From an uncultured Oscillospiraceae bacterium (lineage in GTDB: Bacteria > Bacillota > Clostridia > Oscillospirales > Acutalibacteraceae), in the NCBI GenBank assembly GCA_902492045.1, contig CABUKB010000005.1, forward strand, positions 49,303 through 113,302: 64,000 nucleotides of DNA, written 5' to 3'. Shown in pieces: positions 42,714-51,220 of this stretch (the first letter of the stretch is position 1; every line of letters begins with the position of its first letter). Below the pieces are notes generated by a model. The model worked only from the letters and a program-made list of their open reading frames with translations. It ran no database searches and had not been told where the DNA came from. The position numbers were made by a program, and so were the translations under genes.

Positions 42714-43379
42714 TTATTTGCTTTCAAAATTGATGGAAACATCGCCGTTGTTACACGATACGGTCAGTGTTTTTTCGCCGCCGTCATGATTGGCCGGCAA
42801 ATTGCTCTCCCCTTTTTTTATTTCGGACACAATGGCAAAATCCTCATAACTTCCGGCAACCGCCCCGGAAATATTCCCGTTTTTTGCCGTAAAAGTAAGG
42901 GCCTTGCCCGCGTCTAGTTTGTCAAAAGCAATGTTTCCTCCGTTCGAAGAGACCGAGATGCTTCCTGTCACAGTCAACGCTGGCAGCGATATGTCCTCAT
43001 TTGTAGTCGATAGATCCAGCGTTTCCAAAAGGGAGTCGGGTATCTGCAACGAGATTTTCCGGTTTTCGGCGGAGGTCTTGCCGCCGATGTAATCGGTCCA
43101 CTCTTTATTGGCGGCGGCTGTCATTGTCAGTACGGCATCATCTGACACCGAAATTTCATAATACTCTTTGTCGTTCTCAAAATATTCGATGTGTATGTGG
43201 TCATCCTCTGACAGCGATACGTCGATCTCCCGATCGCGTACATCGACTCGGATTTGGCGGATTTGTGTGCCGTCCGCCGTATAGGTCTTCTTTGTAAAGG
43301 GCGTGCCGTCGTCTGAGCAGCCTGCCAAAAGCGTGATCCCGATGATTGAGCACAACGATAATAATAGAATTTTTTTCAT
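42714..43379 (-). CDS. DUF4097-like beta-helix lipoprotein
   Basis: A 221-residue lipoprotein with lipobox LLAGC (Cys20). The mature part has repeated strand pairs typical of DUF4097: LDLSTTNEDISLPAL, VTGSISVSSNGGNIAFDKL, GKALTFTAKNGNISGAV and TLTVSCNNGDVSINFESK. It is probably a small right-handed beta-helix on the outer face of the membrane. The ATG at 43379 has GGAGGAG upstream. It is divergent from a MerR-family gene with 250 bases between. Less GC-rich than neighbours. Function unknown. Confidence 0.78.
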   Translation of the reverse strand: MKKILLLSLCSIIGITLLAGCSDDGTPFTKKTYTADGTQIRQIRVDVRDREIDVSLSEDDHIHIEYFENDKEYYEISVSDDAVLTMTAAANKEWTDYIGGKTSAENRKISLQIPDSLLETLDLSTTNEDISLPALTVTGSISVSSNGGNIAFDKLDAGKALTFTAKNGNISGAVAGSYEDFAIVSEIKKGESNLPANHDGGEKTLTVSCNNGDVSINFESK

Positions 43380-43558
43380 CCTATTCTCCTCCAGCAAGTT
43401 CACATGTGTTTTTTTTCAAGACGGCCAATGCCGCCAATAGATGCGGCGGCGCCATCGTGGGCAAATGACGGTGCGCGCTATGACGCTACGGTTGTATGTC
43501 AGGATGTGGGGGAATGATCATACCGTGATTTCTCCTTTCAGCCTTTTGCCCTGGATTT

Positions 43559-43607
43559 TTGTCATCATCCATGGTATTATACAGTATAAACCTTTGTGTA
43601 ACACAAA
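43559..43607 (+). promoter_or_regulatory. MerR-type promoter with two palindromes
   Basis: TTGTCA (43559-43564) and TATAAA (43585-43590) are separated by 20 bases, the over-long spacing typical of MerR-activated promoters. TTATACAGTATAA (43577-43589) is a perfect 6-1-6 palindrome over the -10, and TTTGTGTAACACAAA (43593-43607) is a perfect 7-1-7 palindrome at the start site. Both sit 20-50 bases before the MerR-family ATG. Confidence 0.6.
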
Positions 43608-43629
43608 AGTCAATAGGGGAGAAGAGGCC

Positions 43630-44421
43630 ATGAAAAAATTTTTTTCGATTGGCGAAGCAGCGAAGGCTGTTCACACGACGAGCGAAACGCTTCGCCATTA
43701 TGACCGTATCGGGTTGGTCAAGCCGAGCAAAAAAGACGAATGGACCCAATACCGGTATTACACTGAACAGGACCTCATTCGCCTGAATACGGTGAGAGCC
43801 TTACAGATGATGGGCTTACCTCTGCAGGAAATCAAACAGGTCCTAGAATACGATGACCTTGACAAGATTGTCGATTTTTTGGGGCAGGCAGAAAAGAAAG
43901 CCGATGAAAAAATCGCGGCATTGCAATACAGTAAATCAAAAATTCAACTGGCTAAAGCGGACTATGAGAGGAAACGGAAAAGCCAGCAACATTTCAACGG
44001 CACCTTCATCCGAGAACTGCCGGCCCGTGTAATCATGCTTTCCGACACCTTTGAGACGCCTGCGCTGGATAATCTCTGGAATTACCTCAGCCACTTTTAT
44101 GAGAAAGTCGGTCCGGCGCTGAAAGAACAGTTTTTGTTTGAAGATTTAGCGGGCATATACACCGAAAATGGCTTGTCAAGGCTTTTCGCTGTATGCATTC
44201 GTTATGCCGATATAGACGGATTAAAGGTTTTGCCAAAGGGAACCTATCTGTGTGCTGACTGCACCGAGGAAGATAGAGAAACCGTGCTCAAAGAACTGAT
44301 ACGCATCGCCCGGACAACATATGGTGTCGAACCCGAATTCACCGTTCAACTCATCATCGTCTCGGGTATTTTGCAATGGAAGTATCAAATTCAGGTATAT
44401 CTGGAGGATTCGGTTCATTGA
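43630..44421 (+). CDS. MerR-family regulator with GyrI-like effector domain
   Basis: A 263-residue regulator. The N-terminal winged helix reads FFSIGEAAKAVHTTSETLRHYDRIGL, then QYRYYTEQDLIRLNTVRALQ and a dimer coiled coil to about residue 120. The C-terminal about 140 residues (FIRELPARVIMLSD..., GTYLCADCTEEDRETVLKEL, YQIQVYLEDSVH) have the shape of a GyrI-like/AraC-effector small-molecule-binding domain, as in BmrR and related multidrug sensors. The ATG at 43630 follows GAAGAGG. Targets may be itself and the divergent lipoprotein. Confidence 0.85.
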   Translation: MKKFFSIGEAAKAVHTTSETLRHYDRIGLVKPSKKDEWTQYRYYTEQDLIRLNTVRALQMMGLPLQEIKQVLEYDDLDKIVDFLGQAEKKADEKIAALQYSKSKIQLAKADYERKRKSQQHFNGTFIRELPARVIMLSDTFETPALDNLWNYLSHFYEKVGPALKEQFLFEDLAGIYTENGLSRLFAVCIRYADIDGLKVLPKGTYLCADCTEEDRETVLKELIRIARTTYGVEPEFTVQLIIVSGILQWKYQIQVYLEDSVH

Positions 44422-44492
44422 ATTCCCATAGCTCCTCCGTTATCCCGAGGCCGGTCAAAAAGATACGCGGGGGTTTCGGCGGCCATTTTTCC

Positions 44493-44609
44493 TGGACAAA
44501 TGGCAAAACGTGTGGTATAATGAATGCCATAAAACAGCATAGGTGCCAGAGTAGAGAGCCGCACCAGACCAACTCCGCATAGGCGGAGAAGGCTTGGTGC
44601 GGCCTTTTT
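44493..44609 (+). promoter_or_regulatory. Promoter and leader terminator (attenuator) ahead of the glp genes
   Basis: TGGACA (44493-44498), 17-base spacer, TATAAT (44516-44521). The transcript then meets a two-tier hairpin before the first gene: GCCGCACCA (44558-44566) pairs with TGGTGCGGC (44595-44603), inner stem CTCCGC/GCGGAG, then five T. Read-through is needed to reach the ATG at 44648. In Bacillus, GlpP antiterminates such leaders in response to glycerol 3-phosphate; whether that applies here is inference. Confidence 0.75.
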
Positions 44610-44647
44610 GCATGTTCGGCGCCTATGCGGAAAGCGGAGGCGACCAT

Positions 44648-46093
44648 ATGCGGCAATATGACGTGGCGATAATCGGCGGCGGCATCACCGGCTGCGCTTT
44701 GGCGTTCGAACTCAGCCGCTACCAAGTGAAAACGGCACTGCTCGAACGGAGCAACGATGTGGCGGCGGGGGCAACCCGGGCCAATAGCGGGATTGTCCAT
44801 GCGGGGTATGATCCCGAGCCGGGAACCCTGATGGCCAAATGCAATGTGGAAGGCAACGCCCTGATCCGGGAACTGGCACCGGCTTTAGGGGTTTCCTATC
44901 GCAACAACGGCTCTCTGGTGGTGGCCCTGTCGGAGGAGGACCGCTCCCAGCTTCAAGTGCTGTTTGACCGAGGGATCCGCAACGGGGTGCCGGGCCTGGA
45001 ACTGCTGTCGGGGGAAGAGGCGCGCCGGCGGGAACCCCATCTTGCGGAAGAGGTCACCGGTGCGCTCTATGCGCCCACGGCGGGGATTATCAGCCCGTGG
45101 GAATTTGCTCTGGCTTTGGCGGAGACGGCTGTGACGAATGGCTGTGCCTTTTTATCCGAGTATGAGGTGACGGACATTCGGAAAGAAGAGGACGGCTTCT
45201 GCCTGACCTGCGCTGCGGGGCAAACGGTGCGGAGCCGGTTTGTGGTCAACGCGGCGGGGACTCACGGGGACCGGGTCAACGATTTGATTGCACCGCATCG
45301 GTTTGAAATCCGGCCCTCCAAGGGACAATATTATCTTCTGGACAAGGCGCAGGGAAAACTGGTGGACGCCACCATTTTCCAGTGCCCCTCCAAGGCGGGG
45401 AAAGGGGTCCTGGTGGCGCCGACGGTCCACGGCAATCTGATTGTGGGCCCGGACGCCGTCAGCCAGGAGGATCCCGATGACACCGCCGTGACAGCACAGG
45501 GACTGGCTTTTGTGCAGGCACAGGCCCGCCGTTCGGTCCCCGGTTTTAACCTGCGCGACTCGATCCGCAATTTCGCGGGGGTGCGCGCCGTGGGGGATCG
45601 CACGGACGGCAAGGACGACTTTATCGTCGGGGAGGTCCCCGGCGTGGCGGGCTTTTTCAACCTCTGCGGGATCAAATCTCCGGGCCTGACCAGCGCACCG
45701 GCGCTGGCAAAGGTGGCGGTGGAGATGCTCGGTGGAGCGGGACTTGTTTTGCGCCCACGGGAGGACTTCCGTTTGTGTCCCCGGCCCCGGCCTTTCCGGA
45801 CGGCATCGGATGAAGAGCGCGCGGCTATGGCCGCGAAGGATCCACTGTACGGACGGGTGGTGTGCCGGTGCGAAACCGTCACGGAAGGAGAAGTGGTGGC
45901 TGCGATCCACGAGCCGATCCCGGCGGTATCGGTGGACGGTGTGAAACGGCGCTGCAATGCAGGGATGGGCCGGTGCCAGGGGGGGTTCTGCGGCCCCCGC
46001 GTGGCGGCGATCCTGGCCCGGGAAAGGAACATCCCGATGGCGGAAGTGCCGCAGGACGGACCGGGCACGCAGATGCTTACGGGCCGTCTGTAA
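44648..46093 (+). CDS. FAD-dependent glycerol-3-phosphate dehydrogenase-like oxidoreductase with BFD-like domain
   Basis: A 481-residue flavoprotein of the GlpA/GlpO/DAO group. It has FAD motif IIGGGITGCALAFELSR, ANSGIVHAGYDPEPGT, VNAAGTHGDRVNDLI and the C-terminal FNLCGIKSPGLTSAPALA. The last about 90 residues form a BFD-like [2Fe-2S] domain (VVCRCETVTEGEV and RRCNAGMGRCQGGFCGPRV). Together with the next two genes it resembles the clostridial three-component glycerol-3-phosphate dehydrogenase cluster. The ATG at 44648 has GCGGAGG upstream. Expression depends on passing the leader terminator. Confidence 0.88.
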   Translation: MRQYDVAIIGGGITGCALAFELSRYQVKTALLERSNDVAAGATRANSGIVHAGYDPEPGTLMAKCNVEGNALIRELAPALGVSYRNNGSLVVALSEEDRSQLQVLFDRGIRNGVPGLELLSGEEARRREPHLAEEVTGALYAPTAGIISPWEFALALAETAVTNGCAFLSEYEVTDIRKEEDGFCLTCAAGQTVRSRFVVNAAGTHGDRVNDLIAPHRFEIRPSKGQYYLLDKAQGKLVDATIFQCPSKAGKGVLVAPTVHGNLIVGPDAVSQEDPDDTAVTAQGLAFVQAQARRSVPGFNLRDSIRNFAGVRAVGDRTDGKDDFIVGEVPGVAGFFNLCGIKSPGLTSAPALAKVAVEMLGGAGLVLRPREDFRLCPRPRPFRTASDEERAAMAAKDPLYGRVVCRCETVTEGEVVAAIHEPIPAVSVDGVKRRCNAGMGRCQGGFCGPRVAAILARERNIPMAEVPQDGPGTQMLTGRL

Positions 46094-46141
46094 ATTGACA
46101 AGACGGCCGGGCGAAACGCGATAGGAAAGGGCGGATATACA

Positions 46142-47419
46142 ATGAAGGAACAGCATGTCCCGCTTCTGGTGGTGGGCGGGGGTCCGGCTGGCCTGGCGGC
46201 GGCCATAGCCGCAAAGGAGGCAGGCTGCCCGCGGGTGGTGGTCCTGGAAAGGGACGCCGAACCGGGCGGGATTCTCAATCAATGCATTCACAACGGCTTT
46301 GGCCTTCATTATTTCAAAGAGGAACTGACCGGCCCTGAATACGCCGGCCGGTTTGTCCGTATGGCCGAGGAGGCGGGGGTGGAAATCGAAACCGATACGA
46401 TGGTTCTCGATCTCACCCGTGAGCGGGTGGTGCGGGCGGTCAGCCCATCGAAGGGATACCAGGAGTACCGGGCGGACGCGGTTGTACTCGCGATGGGCTG
46501 CCGGGAAAGAACAAGGGGCGCCATCGGCATACCCGGCACACGGCCCGCAGGGGTGTTTACCGCCGGCTGCGCCCAACGGTATCTGAACATCGAGGGTCAG
46601 ATGGTCGGCAGGCGGGTGGTCATCCTGGGTTCGGGGGACATCGGCCTGATTATGGCAAGGCGGCTGGTACTCTCGGGGGCAGAAGTACTGGCCTGTGTCG
46701 AACTGCAGCCCTATTCGGGCGGGTTGCAGCGCAACATCACCCAATGTCTGGAGGATTTCGGCATTCCGCTCTATCTGTCTCATACCGTCACCGAAATCCG
46801 GGGACGCAAACGGGTGGAGCAGGTGGTGGTTTCGGCGGTGGATGAGAAACGCCGGCCGGTTCCGGGAAGCGAAATGGTGTTCGACTGCGACACGCTTCTG
46901 CTGTCGGTGGGGCTGATTCCGGAAAACGAGCTTTCCAGAGGCGCGGGGGTTCCCCTGGATCCGCGCACGAACGGACCCACGGTCGATGAATCCATGCAGA
47001 CCGGATTGCCGGGGGTGTTTGCCTGCGGCAATACGGTACACGTACATGATCTGGTGGATTTCGTCACCCTCGAAAGTCAAAAAGCGGGGCGCGCCGCTGC
47101 CGCCTTTGCCAAGGGGACGGAGGCATCCTCCTCCCCGGCCCCGTTGGAGGTATGCGCGGGCGCCGGTGTGACCTATACCGTGCCCCAGCGGATATGTCCG
47201 GATAAACTTCAAAAAACGGCGGAAATCTTTTTCCGGGTGAACGGCCTGTATGACCGCGCGGAGATCGTGGTGTCCGACGGCGAACGGGAGATTCTCCGCA
47301 GAAAGCGGGAGCATTTGGCACCGGGAGAGATGGAACGCCTGCCGGTTCCGGCCTCGCTGATACAATCCGCGGCGGGACCGCTGACGGTGGCGCTGGACAC
47401 AGGAGGGGAACACCGATGA
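46142..47419 (+). CDS. NAD(P)/FAD-dependent oxidoreductase, GlpB-like partner
   Basis: A 425-residue pyridine-nucleotide-disulfide-oxidoreductase-fold protein. FAD site VVGGGPAGLAAAIAAKEAG, second dinucleotide site VILGSGDIGLIMARRL, and GVFACGNTVHVHDLVDFV for the flavin end. No redox CxxC pair is seen. In glycerol-3-phosphate clusters this subunit passes electrons between the dehydrogenase and NAD or another carrier (inference). It follows the dehydrogenase by 48 bases and overlaps the DUF1667 gene by 4 bases. Confidence 0.87.
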   Translation: MKEQHVPLLVVGGGPAGLAAAIAAKEAGCPRVVVLERDAEPGGILNQCIHNGFGLHYFKEELTGPEYAGRFVRMAEEAGVEIETDTMVLDLTRERVVRAVSPSKGYQEYRADAVVLAMGCRERTRGAIGIPGTRPAGVFTAGCAQRYLNIEGQMVGRRVVILGSGDIGLIMARRLVLSGAEVLACVELQPYSGGLQRNITQCLEDFGIPLYLSHTVTEIRGRKRVEQVVVSAVDEKRRPVPGSEMVFDCDTLLLSVGLIPENELSRGAGVPLDPRTNGPTVDESMQTGLPGVFACGNTVHVHDLVDFVTLESQKAGRAAAAFAKGTEASSSPAPLEVCAGAGVTYTVPQRICPDKLQKTAEIFFRVNGLYDRAEIVVSDGEREILRRKREHLAPGEMERLPVPASLIQSAAGPLTVALDTGGEHR

Positions 47420-47760
47420 AAAAGTTGGTCTGCATTGTCTGCCCGAAGGGCTGCCGCCTGACGGTGGAGGAGGGAACGGAGATCCGTGTGACCGGCAACG
47501 GCTGCCCACGGGGAGAAACCTACGCCCGTCAGGAATTGCTGGCACCGGTGAGGGTATTGACCGCTACGGTGGCGCTGGAGGGGGGAAAGCATCCCCGCCT
47601 GCCGGTCAAAACCGATGGGGCCATTCCACGGGAACTGGTGCCCGAGGCCGCCGCGCGGCTGCGAGAACTTCGGGTGAAATCGCCCGTAAAAAGCGGCCAG
47701 GTGATTGTGGCCAACATCCAGAACACCGGGGTGGATGTGATCGCGACCCGGGACGCCTGA
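47416..47760 (+). CDS. DUF1667 protein
   Basis: A 114-residue protein with Cys pattern CIVCPKGCRLTV...GNGCPRGETYA near the N-terminus, likely holding an Fe-S cluster, and a conserved PVKTDGAIPRELV segment. DUF1667 proteins regularly follow the two flavoproteins above and may be a small electron carrier in that complex. The ATGA overlap with the upstream gene supports a complex with fixed stoichiometry. Confidence 0.88.
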   Translation: MKKLVCIVCPKGCRLTVEEGTEIRVTGNGCPRGETYARQELLAPVRVLTATVALEGGKHPRLPVKTDGAIPRELVPEAAARLRELRVKSPVKSGQVIVANIQNTGVDVIATRDA

Positions 47761-47784
47761 ACGGGAACCAGGTAAGAAACGAAG

Positions 47785-47824
47785 AACAGCCCCTTGGCGG
47801 TTTGGCCGTCAAGGGGCTGTTTTC
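47785..47824 (+). terminator. Rho-independent terminator after the glp genes
   Basis: AACAGCCCCTTGGCGG (47785-47800) pairs with CCGTCAAGGGGCTGTT (47805-47820, one G-U pair), followed by TTTCC. It may also serve the convergent metal ATPase gene. Confidence 0.8.
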
Positions 47825-47848
47825 CATTTTGGACTATACGGGCACGCT

Positions 47849-49696
47849 TCATTTCTTTATACGCAGCGCCCGCATAGCGTTGAGAATCGCCAAGACCGAG
47901 ACGCCGACATCGGCAAATACGGCGGCCCACATGGTGGCGGCCCCGAAGGCGCCGAGAACCAGGACCAGCAGCTTAACGCCCAAGGCAAACACGATGTTCT
48001 GTTGAACAATCCGTCTGGTTTTCCGCGAGATGCGGATGGCATCGGCGATTTTCGAGGGCTGGTCGTCCATCAGCACCACGTCGGCAGCTTCGATAGCGGC
48101 GTCGGAACCGAGCGCGCCCATGGCAATGCCGATATCGGCCCTGGAGAGAACCGGAGCGTCGTTGACGCCATCCCCGACGAAGGCCAGGGTTCCCCGCCCG
48201 CTCTTTTCCCTGAGAAGCCGCTCGACGTGTTCCACCTTTTCGGCTGGCAAAAGTCCGGCATACACTTCGTCAATACCGAGCGTTTTCGCCACGCTTTCTC
48301 CCACCGAAGGCTGGTCGCCGGTCAGCATCACGGTCTTCCGGATCCCTTGCGCTTTGAGGGCGGCAATCGTTTGCGCGGCATCGGGTTTGATCTCATCGGC
48401 GATGACGATATGGCCGGCATACTCCCCGTCTACTGCCACATGGACGATGGTCCCGGTCCGGTGGCAGTTCCGGTAAGGGATGCCGAGGCGGTCCATCAGC
48501 TTGCCCCCTCCGACGCTGATGAGCCGGCCGTCCACCCGGGCGGTCACGCCGTATCCGGGGATATCTTCCACGTCGCTGACCCGGCCGGTGTCGATTTCTT
48601 TTCGATAGGCTTCCCGCAGAGAACGGGATATCGGATGGTCGGAATAGCTCTCGGCCAGCGCCGCCAGTTCGAGCAGCCGCTCTTCCGGCAGAATATCCGG
48701 GTGAACCGCTGTGACGCAGAAGGTGCCTTTTGTCAGGGTGCCGGTTTTATCGAACACCACGATTTCCGTCTTGGACAACGCCTCGAGATAGTTGCTGCCC
48801 TTGACCAGAATGCCCCGGCGGGAGGCACCGCCGATTCCGCCGAAAAATCCCAGGGGAATCGAAATGACCAGGGCGCAGGGACAGGAGATGACCAGAAAGA
48901 TCAACGCCCGTTGGATCCAGTCGCTCCACGCTTGGTTCCCCAAAAGGGGCGGGAGAACCGCCAGCAGGACGGCGGCTAGTACCACGAGAGGCGTGTAGAC
49001 CCGCGCAAACCGGGTGATGAAATTTTCCACCCGCGCCTTTTTGCTGCTGGAATTCTCCACCAAATCGAGAATTTTGGCCACGGTCGAGTCCTCATAGGGC
49101 TTGGTTACTTTTACCCGCAGCAGGCCCCCGATGTTGATGCAGCCGCTGATGACAGAATCCCCGGGGCCGGTTTCGCGGGGAAGAGATTCCCCTGTCAGGG
49201 CGGCGGTATCCAATGTGGTCCGGCCTTCCAGCACGATGCCGTCCAAGGGGATGCGTTCGCCCGACTTGACCACAAGGATGTCTCCCACGGCTACTTCCTC
49301 CGGATCGGCCTGGCGCAGCCCATCCGGTGTTTCGAGATTGGCGTGGTCGGGACGGATATCCATCAAAGAGGCGATGGAGGCGCGGGATCGTCCCACAGCG
49401 TAGCTCTGGAACCACTCGCCCACTTGGTAGAACACCATGACCAGCACCGCTTCCGGATATTCACCGATAAAAAAGGCGCCGACGGTCGCCAAAGTCATCA
49501 GAAAGTTCTCGTCGAATACCTGCCCGCGCAGGATGTTCCGGACCGCCCTCCACAGCACATCGCCGCCGGCGAGCAGATACGGGACGAAAAACAGAAGCAG
49601 CCGAAGATAGCCCTCGGCAGGAATCAGGACGGCTGCGAGCAGAAACACGGCCCCTGCCAGAATCCGGCAGAGGGTTTTCTTTTGCTTGCGGCTCAT
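47849..49696 (-). CDS. Zn/Cd/Pb-type P1B ATPase without HMA domain
   Basis: A 615-residue metal-exporting ATPase. Marks are DENFLMTLATVGAFFIGEYPE in the first helix pair, TGESLPRETGPGD, the membrane site ISCPCALVISIPLGF, the phosphorylated Asp in FDKTGTLTKG, SDHPIS, MLTGDQ and GDGVNDAPVL. The C-terminal MWAAVFADVGVSVLAILNAMRAL matches the Zn/Cd/Pb group. The usual N-terminal HMA domain is missing and is encoded as a separate 72-residue protein 26 bases upstream. Third gene of a regulator-HMA-ATPase operon. Confidence 0.93.
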   Translation of the reverse strand: MSRKQKKTLCRILAGAVFLLAAVLIPAEGYLRLLLFFVPYLLAGGDVLWRAVRNILRGQVFDENFLMTLATVGAFFIGEYPEAVLVMVFYQVGEWFQSYAVGRSRASIASLMDIRPDHANLETPDGLRQADPEEVAVGDILVVKSGERIPLDGIVLEGRTTLDTAALTGESLPRETGPGDSVISGCINIGGLLRVKVTKPYEDSTVAKILDLVENSSSKKARVENFITRFARVYTPLVVLAAVLLAVLPPLLGNQAWSDWIQRALIFLVISCPCALVISIPLGFFGGIGGASRRGILVKGSNYLEALSKTEIVVFDKTGTLTKGTFCVTAVHPDILPEERLLELAALAESYSDHPISRSLREAYRKEIDTGRVSDVEDIPGYGVTARVDGRLISVGGGKLMDRLGIPYRNCHRTGTIVHVAVDGEYAGHIVIADEIKPDAAQTIAALKAQGIRKTVMLTGDQPSVGESVAKTLGIDEVYAGLLPAEKVEHVERLLREKSGRGTLAFVGDGVNDAPVLSRADIGIAMGALGSDAAIEAADVVLMDDQPSKIADAIRISRKTRRIVQQNIVFALGVKLLVLVLGAFGAATMWAAVFADVGVSVLAILNAMRALRIKK

Positions 49697-49722
49697 AAGA
49701 CAACTTCCCCTTTCGCGGGCCG

Positions 49723-49941
49723 TCAGGCCCGAATGGTGCAGTCAGGCTCAATTTTACGGCAAACAGCGACGGCGCTGTGGAAAATGTCGTCCATACGGTC
49801 TTCATCCGCTTCGATTGTCAGCTTTTGTGCCATAAAGCTCACGGAGGCTTGCCGTACACCGTCGATTTTCCGAATCGCGTTTTCCATTTTGGCCGCACAG
49901 TTAGCGCAGTCCAGTCCATCGAGTTTCCATGTTTTTTTCAT
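49723..49941 (-). CDS. Stand-alone HMA-domain protein (Zn/Cd chaperone-like)
   Basis: A 72-residue HMA domain with GLDCANCAAKMENAI, the DCANC form typical of Zn/Cd ATPases rather than copper chaperones, and the usual two-helix, four-strand pattern. AAAGGATG precedes the ATG. It looks like the detached metal-binding domain of the next ATPase, made as a separate chaperone. Confidence 0.88.
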   Translation of the reverse strand: MKKTWKLDGLDCANCAAKMENAIRKIDGVRQASVSFMAQKLTIEADEDRMDDIFHSAVAVCRKIEPDCTIRA

Positions 49942-49972
49942 AGACCAGTCATCCTTTCAAATGATGGGAAGA

Positions 49973-50374
49973 TCATTCAGCCACGTGTTCCATACCCTGC
50001 CCGAGAATGGTCCGCACATGTCCGTCCGCCAGAGAATAGAAGACGGTTTTACCCTCCCGACGGTATTTGACCAGTTTACTCTGCTTGAGGGCGCGGAGCT
50101 GATGGGAAATGGCCGACTGGGTCATGTGGAGAAGCTGGGCGATGTCGTACACACACATTTCGCTTTCAAAAAGGACATACAGGATTTTAATCCGGGTGGA
50201 GTCCCCGAAAATCTTGAACAATTCAGCCAGGTCGTATAGGATCTCCTCGTCCGGCATATCCCGATTGACCTTTTCCACCAAATCCTCGTGTGCGTGGATG
50301 AATTCCCCGCGCTCGGGCATACTGTTGGCGGAGATCTCCTCGGTGTAATTCAACAGGGGTTCCTGGTTCTCCAT
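49973..50374 (-). CDS. ArsR/SmtB-family metal-responsive repressor (CadC/ZiaR-like)
   Basis: A 133-residue winged-helix repressor: ELFKIFGDSTRIKILYVLFE, then ESEMCVYDIAQLLHMTQSAISHQLRALKQSKLV as the DNA-binding helices, and YRREGKTVFYSL. Metal ligands can be proposed at the Cys of EMCVYD (alpha-3N type) and in the C-terminal helix DGHVRTILGQGMEHV (alpha-5 type). The ATG at 50374 is preferred over one at 50392, which lies inside the operator. Released by Zn or Cd, it should derepress its own operon. Confidence 0.9.
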   Translation of the reverse strand: MENQEPLLNYTEEISANSMPERGEFIHAHEDLVEKVNRDMPDEEILYDLAELFKIFGDSTRIKILYVLFESEMCVYDIAQLLHMTQSAISHQLRALKQSKLVKYRREGKTVFYSLADGHVRTILGQGMEHVAE

Positions 50375-50390
50375 AATGTCACATCCGTTC

Positions 50391-50441
50391 ATATGAATTA
50401 TTGTTCATATATTATTATATGCAGCGCCGCTATTTTGTCAA
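50391..50441 (-). promoter_or_regulatory. Promoter and SmtB/CadC-type operator of the metal operon
   Basis: Minus strand TTGACA (50441-50436), 16-base spacer, TATAAT (50419-50414). Overlapping the expected start site is ATATGAATTATTGTTCATAT (50391-50410), an inverted repeat ATATGAA-N6-TTCATAT that matches ArsR/SmtB operators very well. Confidence 0.88.
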
Positions 50442-50505
50442 GGGGGTTAGCCAAATTTTTATCCCTCTTTTTCACCCTGACGCCCGGTGAATACCGATGA
50501 GGGAC

Positions 50506-50534
50506 TTGCCAATTCGGGCCCCAGAGATTATAAT
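50506..50534 (+). promoter_or_regulatory. Sigma-A promoter of the RimJ/RimL-like gene
   Basis: TTGCCA (50506-50511), 17-base spacer, TATAAT (50529-50534), 24 bases before the ATG at 50559. Confidence 0.8.
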
Positions 50535-50558
50535 AACCGGCAAAGAGGGGATGATGAT

Positions 50559-51092
50559 ATGGAATTTGTTTTGCGGGCATGGCGGCGAGAAGATATCCCC
50601 ACGGTTGCCCGGTACGCGAACAATCCCCGCGTAGCGGAAAACCTGCGCGACATATTTCCGTTTCCGTATACCGAGGCGGATGCCGCAGCATATATCCTGA
50701 ATTGCATAAAGGCGGAGGAGAAGTTGACTCTGAGAAGGGCGGTTGACATTGGTGGAGAAGCGGTCGGCAGCATCACCGTCACGCCCGGTGACGATGTGTA
50801 CCGGAAAAGCGCCGAGGTGGGTTACTGGCTGGCTGAACCGTTTTGGGGTCAGGGCATTATGAGCGAGGCCATTCGCCGGATCAGCGAGGAGGCCTTTTGC
50901 CGGATGGATATTGTCCGGCTGTATGCGGAACCTTTCGCCCGGAATACGGGATCCCGCAGAGCTTTGGAAAAGGCGGGGTTTGTGCTGGAAGGGATTCTCC
51001 GGAGCAGCGTGTATAAAAACGGCCAGCTCCTCGATTCCTGCCTCTATGCCAGGCTGCGGGATCCGGACCAAAACACGGAGCCGGCAATATGA
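50559..51092 (+). CDS. GNAT acetyltransferase, RimJ/RimL type
   Basis: A 177-residue acetyltransferase: VLRAWRREDIPTVARYANNP, the strand EVGYWLAEPFWGQGIMSEAIRRI with the acetyl-CoA loop G-Q-G-I-M, then LYAEPFARNTGSRRALEKAGF and the C-terminal LEGILRSSVYKNGQLLD. This matches the RimJ/RimL group that acetylates protein N-termini or small amines. AGAGGGG precedes the ATG. Single-gene transcript. Confidence 0.9.
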   Translation: MEFVLRAWRREDIPTVARYANNPRVAENLRDIFPFPYTEADAAAYILNCIKAEEKLTLRRAVDIGGEAVGSITVTPGDDVYRKSAEVGYWLAEPFWGQGIMSEAIRRISEEAFCRMDIVRLYAEPFARNTGSRRALEKAGFVLEGILRSSVYKNGQLLDSCLYARLRDPDQNTEPAI

Positions 51093-51118
51093 GCCTGCGG
51101 CCCGCCAGTTTATGAACT

Positions 51119-51164
51119 GAAAAGCCGTTTGCAGGCCATGGGGCTCGGCCTGCAAACGGCTTTT
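51119..51164 (+). terminator. Rho-independent terminator of the GNAT gene
   Basis: AAAGCCGTTTGCAGGCC (51121-51137) pairs with GGCCTGCAAACGGCTTT (51147-51163), a 17-bp stem, with TTTTCG after it. Confidence 0.8.
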
Positions 51165-51165
51165 C

Positions 51166-51199
51166 GAAAAAGAGGACCCAATGGGATTTGGGTCCTCTT
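51166..51199 (-). terminator. Rho-independent terminator of radC-pyrE
   Basis: AAGAGGACCCA (51171-51181) pairs with TGGGTCCTCTT (51189-51199). On the minus strand it is followed by TTTTTC, 22 bases after the radC stop. Confidence 0.8.
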
Positions 51200-51220
51200 A
51201 ATATGCGGCGTTTTCTATCG

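Noticed and set aside
45152..47545. 797-residue open frame on the minus strand
   Set aside because: It lies antisense to three well-supported flavoprotein/DUF1667 genes. Its translation is rich in H, R, G and P and has no recognisable motif; GC-rich codon bias creates such frames.
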